In this document: positions 28,420 through 36,783 of the stretch, one piece after another
Numbering within the stretch: the first letter of the stretch is position 1
Layout: each line of letters starts with the position of its first letter
Assembly: GCA_903929815.1 (NCBI GenBank)
Contig: CAIYWD010000174.1
Location: forward strand, 1-46,748
Reading direction: 5' to 3'
DNA: 46,748 nt
Origin: an uncultured beta proteobacterium
GTDB lineage: Bacteria > Pseudomonadota > Gammaproteobacteria > Burkholderiales > Burkholderiaceae_C
Notes under the pieces: generated by a model
Seen by the model: only the letters and a program-made list of their open reading frames with translations
Databases searched by the model: none
Told to the model about the DNA's origin: nothing
Made by a program: the position numbers and the translations under genes

Positions 28420-29988
28420 ATGAAAAAACTACTCGCGTCCCTTGGCCTGGGCTTGTGTTTGTTGATGGGGGGACATGCACAAACCCCTGCTGCACCAGCG
28501 TCAACTACATTATCTGCAGCCTCTGAATCAGTATCCGAGGCTTCAGTTGTTCTGGCTGTTGAACCTGCGTCATCCCCTGTTGCGGTGATGGCCACACCTG
28601 CTGCTGTCGTGCCTGCACAGCTTGCCTCAGCACCAACACCTGCGCTTGTTCCTGTACCCAACAAGGGTGACACCGCCTGGATGATGGTCTCTACCCTGTT
28701 GGTCATTTTAATGACTGTACCAGGACTGGCGCTGTTTTATGGCGGGCTGGTTCGTTCCAAAAACATGCTGTCGGTGTTGATGCAGGTGATGGTGACCTTC
28801 TCGATGATTGTGGTGTTGTGGTTTCTCTACGGCTACAGTTTGGCGTTTACAGAAGGCAATGCGTTCTTTGGAGGGTTTGACAGGTTGTTGATGTCAGGTA
28901 TATGGGACAACGCAGCGGGCACTTTTGTCAATGCTGCCACGTTCAGCAAGGGTGTGGTCATTCCTGAAATTGTTTTTGCTGCTTTTCAGGCCACCTTTGC
29001 AGGCATTACCTGCTCGCTCATCGTCGGTGCATTTGCAGAGCGTATGAAATTTTCTGCAGTGCTGACCTTCATGGCGCTGTGGTTTACCTTCAGTTATGCG
29101 CCCATTGCCCATATGGTGTGGTTCTGGATGGGACCTGACGCTTACGCTGCCAAAGATGTGGTAGATGTCATGAACGCCAAGGCCGGTTGGGTCTGGCAAA
29201 CAGGCGCTCTTGACTTTGCGGGTGGTACTGTGGTGCATATCAACGCTGCCGTCGCAGGTTTGATTGGTGCTTACATGGTCGGCCGGCGCATTGGCTACGG
29301 CAAGGAATCGATGGCGCCTCACAGTTTGACCTTAACCATGGTGGGTGCATCACTGTTGTGGGTGGGCTGGTTTGGTTTTAATGCAGGATCTGCCCTGGAA
29401 GCCAATGGTTTTGCAGCACTGGCTTTTATCAATACCTTTGGCGCTACCGCCGCCGCAGTCTTGGCTTGGTGCATTGGTGAAAGTCTGATGCGTGGCAAGG
29501 CTTCCATGTTGGGTGCTGCCTCTGGCTGTGTGGCGGGCTTGGTGGCCATCACTCCTGCCGCAGGCAATGTGGGCATTGGTGGAGCGCTGGTCATTGGTTT
29601 CCTGTCCGGCTTTGCAGGGTTGTGGGGTGTGAATGGCCTGAAGAAACTGCTGGGCGCTGATGACTCTCTGGATGTGTTTGGCGTGCATGGCGTATGCGGC
29701 ATTTTGGGTGCCATCCTGACCGGCGTGTTCAACAGCCCTGCGCTGGGTGGCCCTGGCTATGTGGCTGACTGGGTCACTGCCTCCATGGTAAGCGCTGCTG
29801 ATTATTCGATTGCTGCGCAAGTCTGGATTCAAACCAAAGCCGTCTTGACTACCGTGGTTTGGTCAGGCGTGGTGTCACTGGCAGCTTATAAAATTGTTGA
29901 CATGACCATTGGCTTGCGTGCCCCCGAAGAAGCCGAGCGCGAAGGTTTGGACATTACCTCGCACGGCGAGTCCGCATACGGTCATTAA
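28420..29988 (+). CDS. amtB: Ammonium transporter AmtB
   Basis: AmtB is a trimeric inner-membrane ammonium channel. The 522-residue product starts with a signal peptide (MKKLLASLGLGLCLLMGGHA), then an unusually long Ala/Pro/Ser/Val-rich periplasmic stretch to about residue 80, then eleven membrane helices beginning at DTAWMMVSTLLVILMTVPG. The pore histidines are in GTVVHINAAVAGLIG and DVFGVHGVCGILGA. It is paired with glnK in the standard two-gene operon. The short C-terminal tail ends in SHGESAYGH. The long N-terminal linker is the only oddity. Confidence 0.96.
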   Translation: MKKLLASLGLGLCLLMGGHAQTPAAPASTTLSAASESVSEASVVLAVEPASSPVAVMATPAAVVPAQLASAPTPALVPVPNKGDTAWMMVSTLLVILMTVPGLALFYGGLVRSKNMLSVLMQVMVTFSMIVVLWFLYGYSLAFTEGNAFFGGFDRLLMSGIWDNAAGTFVNAATFSKGVVIPEIVFAAFQATFAGITCSLIVGAFAERMKFSAVLTFMALWFTFSYAPIAHMVWFWMGPDAYAAKDVVDVMNAKAGWVWQTGALDFAGGTVVHINAAVAGLIGAYMVGRRIGYGKESMAPHSLTLTMVGASLLWVGWFGFNAGSALEANGFAALAFINTFGATAAAVLAWCIGESLMRGKASMLGAASGCVAGLVAITPAAGNVGIGGALVIGFLSGFAGLWGVNGLKKLLGADDSLDVFGVHGVCGILGAILTGVFNSPALGGPGYVADWVTASMVSAADYSIAAQVWIQTKAVLTTVVWSGVVSLAAYKIVDMTIGLRAPEEAEREGLDITSHGESAYGH

Positions 29989-30008
29989 GCAAAAGTATCG
30001 TGCATTAT

Positions 30009-30119
30009 TGAGGATTTGGTTCATTAATAAATTCCCGAAATCAGCCTTTCATCGAGAAGGCTGAGAAGTACCAGAGGGCATATCCATATCGGGAAGTAAT
30101 TTTTAGCCCTATCCTTCAC
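30009..30119 (+). repeat. Variant palindromic element E1 behind amtB
   Basis: The ends GAGGATTTGGTTCATTAATA and TTTTTAGCCCTATCCTTCA are imperfect inverted copies. Nested stems lie inside: TTCCCGA (30032-30038) with TCGGGAA (30089-30095), and TCAGCCTT (30041-30048) with AAGGCTGA (30057-30064). Outer sequence resembles E1, interior is different. It begins 20 bases after the amtB stop. Confidence 0.65.
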
Positions 30120-30126
30120 CCTACTG

Positions 30127-30193
30127 GGTGTGATTCAAAGTGATGTGGCTTGGCTTGGATGTCGCACCCAAGCCAAGCCACATCACTTTGGAA
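30127..30193. repeat. 23-bp perfect hairpin built from the TTCAAAGTGATGTGG motif
   Basis: Arms 30136-30158 and 30168-30190 are perfectly complementary over 23 bp with a 9-nt loop (ATGTCGCAC). The arm carries CAAAGTGATGTGG followed by CTTGGCTTGG. It sits between amtB and the fliST promoter. No T-run follows, so it is more likely a mobile or structural repeat than a classical terminator, though it would form a stable RNA hairpin in either direction. Confidence 0.85.
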
Positions 30194-30258
30194 TTCTTGA
30201 GCCTGTTGATTGCATAAACTAAAGGGTGAAAGCAGCCGTTTGCTGCGTTGTAGCGCCA

Positions 30259-30285
30259 TCAAGTTGATTTTTCAAGCGCCGATAA
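30259..30285 (+). promoter_or_regulatory. Sigma-28 (FliA) promoter
   Basis: TCAAGTTG, an 11-base spacer, then GCCGATAA. The -10 element is a perfect match to the flagellar sigma-28 consensus TAAAGTTT-N11-GCCGATAA, the spacer is exact and the -35 differs in two positions. It lies 34 bases before the ATG of the FliS-FliT gene, agreeing with its flagellar role. Confidence 0.88.
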
Positions 30286-30319
30286 AGTTGATGTCACTTC
30301 ACAAGTCAATAGGTGCATT

Positions 30320-31135
30320 ATGTATAAATCTTCTCTTTCAACTACCTCGTCCAATGGTATTGAGTCATGTACTGCGTCGCGCAGTGGGTATGATTTGGTC
30401 ACGTTGCTCTACGATGGTTTTCTTGACCGCCTGCAATTGGCAATACAAGCCACAGAGCGTGGTGATGTCTTGTCCAAGCTGCATTACATCGGCAAGTCGC
30501 TCCAAATTCTGACGGAAGGGTTACAAACAAACCTTGACATGGAGGCCGGTGGTGAGTTGGCGAAAAACCTCGATGCCCTGTATGATTATTGTGGCGTGCG
30601 ATTGATTCTGGCTAATGCACACAATGATCCTGCTCTATTACGTGAGGTTTATCAATTGATTGAGCCACTGGTGAGTGCATGGAAGCAAAACCGCCCCATC
30701 TTCTCTGAGGAAACCATGCATCAGGGAGGTAGCGACAATGCTTTGTCTTTAGATACAAACGCATTGAACGGGTTTAGCAATGTCCGCGTGGTGGGTGCGA
30801 GTATTTATTCAAATTTAGTTTCACAGGGGTACGAAATGTCTCAACAGTTGATTGATTATTACAAAGCCATCGAAGACAGCAGCCGTCAGATGCTAGACGC
30901 TGCCAAATTGGAAGATTGGGATCAGGTGGTGCGCTTTGAGGGAGTTTGCGCCGTGTTGATTGGGCAATTGCGTGAGCGTGCGCATGATGAGACCTTAAAG
31001 CCTGAGCAACGTGCAGAAAAAACTCGTATCATGCAGCGCATTTTGAGCAATGATGCAGAGATTCGCTACCTTGCAGAGCCTTGGCTCAACCATTTTGAGC
31101 AAAACATGGACGGTCCCTGCCGGTATCTTCACTGA
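30320..31135 (+). CDS. Fused flagellar chaperone FliS-FliT
   Basis: FliS keeps flagellin unpolymerised in the cytoplasm; FliT does the same for the cap protein FliD. One 271-residue ORF holds both. Residues about 20-125 are FliS (YDLVTLLYDGFLDRLQLAI, LTEGLQTNLDMEAGGELAKN, LDALYDYC). Residues about 175-271 resemble Burkholderiales FliT (LIDYYKAIEDSSRQMLDAAK, LEDWDQVVRFEGVCAVLIGQLR, RIMQRILSNDAEIRYLAEPW). The linker is about 45 residues. Inside it an ATG at 30836, in frame and 6 bases after AGGGG, would make FliT alone (99 residues, the usual size). It stands apart from other flagellar genes, between amtB and hemN, with its own sigma-28 promoter. FliS assignment is firm; FliT is by remembered family wording. 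Confidence 0.85.
   Translation: MYKSSLSTTSSNGIESCTASRSGYDLVTLLYDGFLDRLQLAIQATERGDVLSKLHYIGKSLQILTEGLQTNLDMEAGGELAKNLDALYDYCGVRLILANAHNDPALLREVYQLIEPLVSAWKQNRPIFSEETMHQGGSDNALSLDTNALNGFSNVRVVGASIYSNLVSQGYEMSQQLIDYYKAIEDSSRQMLDAAKLEDWDQVVRFEGVCAVLIGQLRERAHDETLKPEQRAEKTRIMQRILSNDAEIRYLAEPWLNHFEQNMDGPCRYLH
30825..30838 (+). promoter_or_regulatory. Internal ribosome-binding site and ATG for the FliT part
   Basis: AGGGG at 30825-30829, six bases, then ATG at 30836-30838 in the same frame as the upstream FliS part. The protein from this ATG starts MSQQLIDYYKAIEDSS, where an independent FliT would begin. Confidence 0.6.
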
Positions 31136-31177
31136 TTTAGGGTCAGGCGGCACAAAAAAGGCCATCAGAGAATTTTC

Positions 31178-32566
31178 ATGACCGAGACCGCAGATGTTAT
31201 TTCCGAGAGTTTGATTCGTCAATACGACGTGTCGGGTCCGCGTTACACGTCCTATCCAACGGCTGACCGTTTTGTAGAAACATTTACCGCGCAAGATTAT
31301 GTGCGGGCATTGGAGATGCGCTGTTGCGATGCAGCGGCGTTGCCACTGTCGCTGTATGTTCACATTCCGTTTTGTGATTCTCTGTGCTATTTTTGCGCAT
31401 GTAACAAAATCATTACCAGGCATCATGATCGCACGGCGGACTACTTGCGTTATTTGAGTCTGGAGGCTGATTTGCACACCAACTGCATGGGGTTGGGGCA
31501 AATGGTCTCACAAGTGCATCTGGGCGGAGGTTCTCCTACTTTTTTGTCAGATGATGAATTGCGCCAACTGGTGGATATGTTGCGTTGCCATTTCAGTTGG
31601 GCTGCAAAAGGCGAATATTCCATCGAAATTGACCCCAGAGCGGTTGATGCAGCAAGGCTTGATGTGCTGGCCGATCTGGGGTTTAACCGGTTGAGTTTTG
31701 GGGTTCAAGACTTTGATGTCACTGTACAAAAAGCAGTTCATCGCATACAACCGTCAGAACAGGTTTTTGCAGTGATGGAGGCTGCACGACAGCGCCATTT
31801 CAAGTCGGTTAATATGGATCTGATTTATGGGCTGCCCAGGCAAACACCAGAGTCTTTTGCGCACACACTTGCACTCATCATTCAATTGCGCCCTGACCGG
31901 ATTGCCTTGTACGCGTATGCCCATCTGCCAGATCGGTTCAAGCCCCAGCGAAAAATAGTGTCAGAAGATATCCCCCAAGCGGCTACCAAAGTGACCTTGC
32001 TCGCACAATCCATGGCAGCACTCATGAAGGCTGGGTACGTTTATATCGGCATGGATCATTTTGCATTGCCGGATGATTCTTTGGCTATTGCCAAACGCGA
32101 AGGACGATTGAACCGCAACTTTCAGGGTTACAGCACACAGCCTGATGGTGATTTGGTGGGTTTGGGCGTATCTTCCATTGGTCGTGTGGGTGCAACCTAC
32201 AGTCAAAATGCCAAAACCATGGAAGCGTATTGCAAGAGTCTGGATCAGGGTCAATTCCCGGTGGTGCGGGGCTTGGCGTTGTCTTGTGATGATGTGGTGC
32301 GACGTGCAGTCATCATGGCGCTGATGTGTCAGGGCAGATTGACGTTTGCGTCCATTGAATTGGCTTATTTGATCGACTTCAAAGCGTACTTTGCCACGGA
32401 ATTAAGTCTTCTTCAAGAGAAGGTGGATCAGGGCTTGGTCACATGCAACGCGATTGAGATTGAAGTCACAGCCAAAGGCTGGTTTTTTGTTCGTGCCATT
32501 GCCATGGTGTTTGACCGCTATTTACAAACAGACCGCACAGGGGCGAGGTTTTCAAAAATTTTATAG
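31178..32566 (+). CDS. hemN: Oxygen-independent coproporphyrinogen III dehydrogenase HemN
   Basis: HemN is a radical SAM enzyme that oxidatively decarboxylates coproporphyrinogen III during anaerobic haem synthesis. The 462-residue product has the N-terminal YDVSGPRYTSYPTADRF typical of true HemN, not the shorter HemW, and the cluster motif C66-x3-C70-x2-C73-x-C75 (CDSLCYFCAC). VHLGGGSPTFLSDDEL, GFNRLSFGVQDFD and YIGMDHFALPDDSLAIAKREG follow (in blocks). This suggests growth under low oxygen. No FNR site is visible in the 42 bases upstream, so it may be read from the fliST promoter or another site. Confidence 0.95.
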   Translation: MTETADVISESLIRQYDVSGPRYTSYPTADRFVETFTAQDYVRALEMRCCDAAALPLSLYVHIPFCDSLCYFCACNKIITRHHDRTADYLRYLSLEADLHTNCMGLGQMVSQVHLGGGSPTFLSDDELRQLVDMLRCHFSWAAKGEYSIEIDPRAVDAARLDVLADLGFNRLSFGVQDFDVTVQKAVHRIQPSEQVFAVMEAARQRHFKSVNMDLIYGLPRQTPESFAHTLALIIQLRPDRIALYAYAHLPDRFKPQRKIVSEDIPQAATKVTLLAQSMAALMKAGYVYIGMDHFALPDDSLAIAKREGRLNRNFQGYSTQPDGDLVGLGVSSIGRVGATYSQNAKTMEAYCKSLDQGQFPVVRGLALSCDDVVRRAVIMALMCQGRLTFASIELAYLIDFKAYFATELSLLQEKVDQGLVTCNAIEIEVTAKGWFFVRAIAMVFDRYLQTDRTGARFSKIL

Positions 32567-32607
32567 GTGGTCAGTTTGCCACCCAGCAAAAGTAAAAAAT
32601 AAGTGAC

Positions 32608-32664
32608 AAATTGGCCTCTAAGGCTTATGGAATAAGCGTGAGTAGCTATTTATTTTATAGCTAT
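32608..32664 (-). repeat. Hairpin-family repeat, well preserved copy
   Basis: In order: AAATTGGCCTCTAAGGCTTA, TGGAATAAGCGTGAGTAGCT, ATTTATTTTATAGCTAT. GCTTAT/ATAAGC form the hairpin. It lies between the convergent 3' ends of hemN and the hypothetical gene. I recall very similar repeats as abundant in Comamonadaceae genomes. Confidence 0.8.
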
Positions 32665-32691
32665 ATGACACCCAGCATCCGAGGTTGATCA

Positions 32692-33354
32692 TCACAATTC
32701 ACCATATTGGGTGTGACTCAAGGGCAGCGGCGCACCATCTGGATCGATCATTTCTGTGTCTGCAAAGCCTGTAGGTGGAGTCGGGAAACGAGGCCCTGAC
32801 TTGACGGGTTGTCCTGCGTTTTTGACAGTGGCAGCGGGTTGGGACGCTGTCAGTGCCCTTTTGAAAGCCAGAACTTCGTCTTGTTGAATGGGATCAAAAG
32901 CTCCTGTCCGGGCAGGGCTGCGCTTGGCTGGCCTTGCAGGTGGCTGTTGGATGGCAAGGACAGGGACAGGTGCTACGGAGGGTGGCAGTGCAGTGCAGCG
33001 CCAATAAACCGATTTGACGCGCAAGTCAAACCGTGACAACGCGCTGCTGATCATCAGCTTTTCCATGCCGTCAAGAATGTCAATTTGCATCAATTCTGGC
33101 TGTCGCAAGTCCATCATAATCACAAACTGCCGCCCTTCACCATCGAGCGACAAGACCTTGAAACTGTAATTGGCCGCCAGCACTTCGCTGCGTAACATCA
33201 CGTCACGCACGATTTGATAGGCATGTTGGCGGTGATCCATGCGCTGAATCTTGAGAGGTGCGTGTGCATCAACGGTTTTCGGTTGAACGTGATCAGATTG
33301 TGGGACATCTTGCTGATGTACGGATTTAGAAAATAACCAGTTAAAAATTGACAT
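32692..33354 (-). CDS. Hypothetical protein, conserved C-terminal end likely
   Basis: I do not recognise a characterised family. The 220-residue product starts MSIFNWLFSKSV and has an ordered-looking segment at about residues 35-120 (IQRMDHRQHAYQIVRDVMLR, SFKVLSLDGEGRQFVIMMDL, MEKLMISSALSRFDLRVKSV). A low-complexity Pro/Ala/Arg stretch follows (about 125-150), and the end is FPTPPTGFADTEMIDPDG. No signal peptide, membrane helix or cofactor motif is visible. I have a memory of similar proteins, with the same TGFADTE end, in Comamonadaceae. It lies 33 bases downstream of mnmE on the same strand and may be cotranscribed. Confidence 0.75.
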   Translation of the reverse strand: MSIFNWLFSKSVHQQDVPQSDHVQPKTVDAHAPLKIQRMDHRQHAYQIVRDVMLRSEVLAANYSFKVLSLDGEGRQFVIMMDLRQPELMQIDILDGMEKLMISSALSRFDLRVKSVYWRCTALPPSVAPVPVLAIQQPPARPAKRSPARTGAFDPIQQDEVLAFKRALTASQPAATVKNAGQPVKSGPRFPTPPTGFADTEMIDPDGAPLPLSHTQYGEL

Positions 33355-33387
33355 GACTTACCCATCCTAGTGACCAAAATTGTTCAA

Positions 33388-34788
33388 TTACTTGCCAATA
33401 CAGAATTGGGAGAAGATGGCTCCCAATAAATCATCCGAAGAAAATTCCCCTGTCATTTCACAAAGCATATTGTGTGCCAAGCGCAGTTCTTCTGCAACCA
33501 TTTCCAACACCTGTGCTGCAAGCTGTGTTTGCGCCCACGCCAAATGCTGCTTCACTTGTTGCAAAGCGTTAACATGGCGTTGGCGCGCCATGTTAACGCC
33601 TTCCGAAACGCCTTGCCACCCTGCTGCTTGCAGTAAACGCAGGCGCAAGACATCTAGCCCCTGTCCTGTCCTGGCAGACAGCAGCAAGCCATTCACACAG
33701 GGCGGGTGGGTCACGGCATCCACTTTATTCCAGATGTCGATGATGCTGACATTTTGAGGTATCTTTTCGGCGATAGAGCACGCCAGCATTGCGTCGGCAG
33801 CTCTGTATTCAGTAGCATCCATACGGGTTAAATCGTGCATCAGCAACACAGCATCCGCCTGTTTCATCGCTTCCCAAGTGCGTGCCATACCCAGTTGCTC
33901 AATTTCGTCGTGGCTGTCACGCAGACCGGCAGTGTCGATGACATGCACAGGCACACCTTGAATCTGGATTGTCTGCGCAATTTTGTCTCGTGTGGTGCCT
34001 GGCACGGGCGTGACGATAGCCAGCTCTGCCCCCGCCAAGGCATTGAGCAGCGACGATTTACCCACATTGGGTTGCCCTGCAATGACCACCGTCATCCCAT
34101 CACGCAACAAAACACCTTGGCCAGAGTGGCGCAGCACAGTATCGACACATTGCTCTAATTTTAATAGCTGCTCACGCGCATCCGTATTGAGCAGGAAGTC
34201 AATTTCTTCTTCAGAAAAATCCAGCGCAGCCTCGACTTGCGTGCGAAGTTGAAGCAACGCTTTTTGTAATTGGGCAATTTCCTGCGAAAAAGCACCCGAT
34301 AAAGAACGAGAGGCACTAAGAACAGCGGCCTCTGTGCTGGCATCGATCAAATCGGCAATGGCTTCGGCCTGCACCAAGTCCATTTTGTCGTTCAAATAAG
34401 CCCGAAGAGAAAACTCACCCGGCATGGCAAAGCGCAAGTGGGCCAGAACAGGCAAGCCATCGGCCTGATGTTGAGCGGCTGCTTCCAGGCAACGTGCCAT
34501 CAACAATTGCATCACCACAGGGCCACCATGCGCTTGCAACTCCAACACATCTTCACCAGTGAACGAGTGGGGAGCTTCAAAGTAAATGGCCAGGCCGCGG
34601 TCGATGGCGCTACCACTGCCATCCAGAAAAGCGGTGTAGGTGGCCTCCCGGGGCTTGAGGTGGCGTTGACATAGTGCATGTGCCAGCGCAGACAGACCAC
34701 GACCGCTGATACGAACAATGCCAACAGCAGCACGCCCAGGCGCTGTAGCAATCGCCACAATGGGGTCATGTTGCTGTGACAAATTCAT
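33388..34788 (-). CDS. mnmE: tRNA modification GTPase MnmE
   Basis: MnmE, with MnmG, installs the 5-aminomethyl-type modification at wobble U34 of tRNA. The 466-residue product has the N-terminal folate-binding domain ([22 protein letters not shown]), [20 protein letters not shown], the G domain with [14 protein letters not shown] and VPGTTRDKI, and the C-terminal catalytic CIGK. Two oddities lie in its coding DNA: a 14-bp perfect inverted repeat (33566-33599) and a possible hairpin-family fragment (34155-34180). It starts 19 bases after yidC, in the standard rpmH-rnpA-yidD-yidC-mnmE series. Confidence 0.97.
   Translation of the reverse strand: MNLSQQHDPIVAIATAPGRAAVGIVRISGRGLSALAHALCQRHLKPREATYTAFLDGSGSAIDRGLAIYFEAPHSFTGEDVLELQAHGGPVVMQLLMARCLEAAAQHQADGLPVLAHLRFAMPGEFSLRAYLNDKMDLVQAEAIADLIDASTEAAVLSASRSLSGAFSQEIAQLQKALLQLRTQVEAALDFSEEEIDFLLNTDAREQLLKLEQCVDTVLRHSGQGVLLRDGMTVVIAGQPNVGKSSLLNALAGAELAIVTPVPGTTRDKIAQTIQIQGVPVHVIDTAGLRDSHDEIEQLGMARTWEAMKQADAVLLMHDLTRMDATEYRAADAMLACSIAEKIPQNVSIIDIWNKVDAVTHPPCVNGLLLSARTGQGLDVLRLRLLQAAGWQGVSEGVNMARQRHVNALQQVKQHLAWAQTQLAAQVLEMVAEELRLAHNMLCEMTGEFSSDDLLGAIFSQFCIGK
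33566..33599. repeat. 14-bp perfect inverted repeat within mnmE
   Basis: GCGTTAACATGGCG (33566-33579) and CGCCATGTTAACGC (33586-33599) flank a 6-nt loop. It encodes part of [11 protein letters not shown], a segment that is conserved in type in MnmE, so it is not an obvious insertion. Confidence 0.85.
34155..34180 (+). repeat. Possible hairpin-family fragment within mnmE
   Basis: CTAATTTTAATAGCTGCTCA followed by CGCGCA resembles the TTTTAATAGCTGCTAACGC head of the family. It codes for AREQLLKLE in the MnmE helical domain. The match is short. Confidence 0.4.
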
Positions 34789-34807
34789 GGCAACTGACTA
34801 CCAACTC

Positions 34808-36505
34808 TTAAAACTTTGGCAGGTTAAATTGTGGAGGAACCCCCATGCGGGTGTTGATGATCCATTGCTGAAGGATAGACAAAATGTTGTTGGTAATCCA
34901 GTACAGCACCAGGCCTGATGGGAAAAAGAAAAACATCACACTGAAAGCCAGCGGCATGATCCACATCATTTTGGCTTGCAGGGGGTCAGGCGGCGCAGGG
35001 TTGAGCGACGTTTGCAACACGGTGGTCAAAGTCATGACCAAGGGCAAGATGTACAAAGGGTCAGGAGACGACAAATCATGAATCCAGCCCAGCCAGGGGG
35101 CGTTGCGCATTTCCACGCTAGAGAGCAGCACCCAATACAAGGCAATGAACACGGGAATCTGAACCATGATGGGCAAACAGCCACCCATGGGGTTCACTTT
35201 TTCTTCACGGTAAATGCGCATTATTTCCTGCTGCATCTGTTGTGGGTTATCTTTCAGGCGATCGCGCATTTCCATGATGCGCGGATTGACGGCTTTCATT
35301 TTGGCCATGCTGGCGTAGGCCTTGGCGTTAAGCCAGTAAAACGCAACTTTCAGCAAAACCACCAAAGCCACAATCGCCCAACCCCAGTTGCTCATCATTG
35401 CGTGTAACTTGACGAGCAGCCAGTACAAGGGTTTAGCAAGAATGGTCAGCCAGCCATAGTCCTTGACCAACTCCAGCCCGGGGGTCAGTGATTCAAGTAT
35501 TTTTTCTTCTTGTGGCCCTGCAAAGAAGCGCGATTCAACCGTTTTGCGCGCACCAGGTGCCAGCGTCTCAAGAGGCGTAATCATGCCCACAGCGTACAAA
35601 TTGGTATCAATTTTGCGCATGAAAAAATCACGCACCATGCCGGTATCGAGCAGCCACGCGCTGGCAAAGTAATGCTGCACCATGGCTACATAGCCCGTGT
35701 CAGATGATTTTTCAATCTCGAAATTGTTTTTTTCAATGGCCGAAAACTCCACTTTCTGGTATTTTTTGAGGTCGGTATAAACAGCAGGCCCCGTAAAAGT
35801 CGAGTAAAAAGACGATTCACCCAAGGGTTTATTGCCATCACGCACCAATTGCAGGTAAAGCTGGGGTGTGATGGCGGCGCTGCTCTGGTTAATGACTTCA
35901 TGCCGTACTGCTACGGCGTAACTGCCACGCGTCAGGGTATAAATTTTTACCAACTGAACCCCCCCCACAACGGGGGATTCAAAGCGTAATTCCAGGGTTT
36001 GACGGCCATTTTGAAGATGACGTTCACCAGATTGCAGGTGCATGACTGACTTGTGAGTTGGCAAAGCAGGGCCACCGGCTTGCGCAATCAAACCGGACTG
36101 CGCCAGATAGACACGATCCTGGCTGTGATCCAACAAGGTGAATCCTCGGTTTTTGTCTGACATATCGTGGTACTTGAGGAATTGCGCCCGCACCAGTGAC
36201 CCCCCCTCGGTATCGAAGTCAAGTTTGAAAACGTCTGTTTCAACCTGCACCACCTCGTGCGCTACAGGCGATAGATCAGCAGCTTCCAAGGTATTGGCCA
36301 AAGGTTGAGCAGGCACACGCGACGATTTGGGTACGCTATCGTTTATGCTGTTTGCCCTGACAGAAGGCCTGGAATGTGTTGCAGTGGGAACCTGGTTTGG
36401 AAAAAAGGTGGCTAGGCGACCGTTGTAAATCTGCCATTGGTCCCACAGCATGACCAGCGAGAAAGCAAAAATCACCCACAAAATGGTGTGACGAATATCG
36501 TTCAT
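34808..36505 (-). CDS. yidC: Membrane protein insertase YidC
   Basis: YidC inserts and folds inner-membrane proteins, with or without SecYEG. I place the start at the ATG at 36505 (565 aa, MNDIRHTILWVIFAFSLVML), the usual N-terminal helix, and not in the open frame further upstream. A large periplasmic domain spans about residues 60-345. The core helices follow (YWLLVKLHAMMSNWGWAIVA, the cytoplasmic hairpin MAKMKAVNPRIMEMRDRLKD, GCLPIMVQIPVFIALYWVLL). Its ATG overlaps the yidD stop codon as ATGA, so translation is coupled. Confidence 0.97.
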   Translation of the reverse strand: MNDIRHTILWVIFAFSLVMLWDQWQIYNGRLATFFPNQVPTATHSRPSVRANSINDSVPKSSRVPAQPLANTLEAADLSPVAHEVVQVETDVFKLDFDTEGGSLVRAQFLKYHDMSDKNRGFTLLDHSQDRVYLAQSGLIAQAGGPALPTHKSVMHLQSGERHLQNGRQTLELRFESPVVGGVQLVKIYTLTRGSYAVAVRHEVINQSSAAITPQLYLQLVRDGNKPLGESSFYSTFTGPAVYTDLKKYQKVEFSAIEKNNFEIEKSSDTGYVAMVQHYFASAWLLDTGMVRDFFMRKIDTNLYAVGMITPLETLAPGARKTVESRFFAGPQEEKILESLTPGLELVKDYGWLTILAKPLYWLLVKLHAMMSNWGWAIVALVVLLKVAFYWLNAKAYASMAKMKAVNPRIMEMRDRLKDNPQQMQQEIMRIYREEKVNPMGGCLPIMVQIPVFIALYWVLLSSVEMRNAPWLGWIHDLSSPDPLYILPLVMTLTTVLQTSLNPAPPDPLQAKMMWIMPLAFSVMFFFFPSGLVLYWITNNILSILQQWIINTRMGVPPQFNLPKF

Positions 36506-36783
36506 GAGGATTTCTTTGAATTGAAAGAAGAAAACAAGCGGGCAACCAAACCAGTGGATAGGGAAGGAACACAAGGTGGAACGGGGTCAAAACCGCCTTC
36601 ACACCAAGGGTGGCAGCGCGCCATACGTTTGAGTGTCAGGTAAATGCCCCAAATAGCACCATGCCATTGCAAGGCATCCAGCGCAAAAGCAGAACAACTG
36701 GGTTGAAAACGGCAAGACGATCCCAGTGAAGGGCTTAATAAAAGACGGTAGGCTTTGACGAGTGCCATCAGGAAGTGCTTCAT
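36502..36783 (-). CDS. yidD: Membrane protein insertion efficiency factor YidD
   Basis: YidD is a small membrane-associated protein that aids YidC-dependent insertion. The 93-residue product has LLLSPSLGSSCRFQPSCSAFALDAL and GIYLTLKRMARCHPWCEGGFDPVP, the conserved cysteine-bearing blocks (each given in part). The ATG at 36783 overlaps the rnpA TGA stop as ATGA. Its own stop overlaps the yidC ATG in the same manner. A further ATG at 36789 would add two residues. Confidence 0.95.
   Translation of the reverse strand: MKHFLMALVKAYRLLLSPSLGSSCRFQPSCSAFALDALQWHGAIWGIYLTLKRMARCHPWCEGGFDPVPPCVPSLSTGLVARLFSSFNSKKSS

Noticed and set aside
31136-31177. FNR box before hemN
   Set aside because: No TTGAT-N4-ATCAA-like dyad is present in the short gap.
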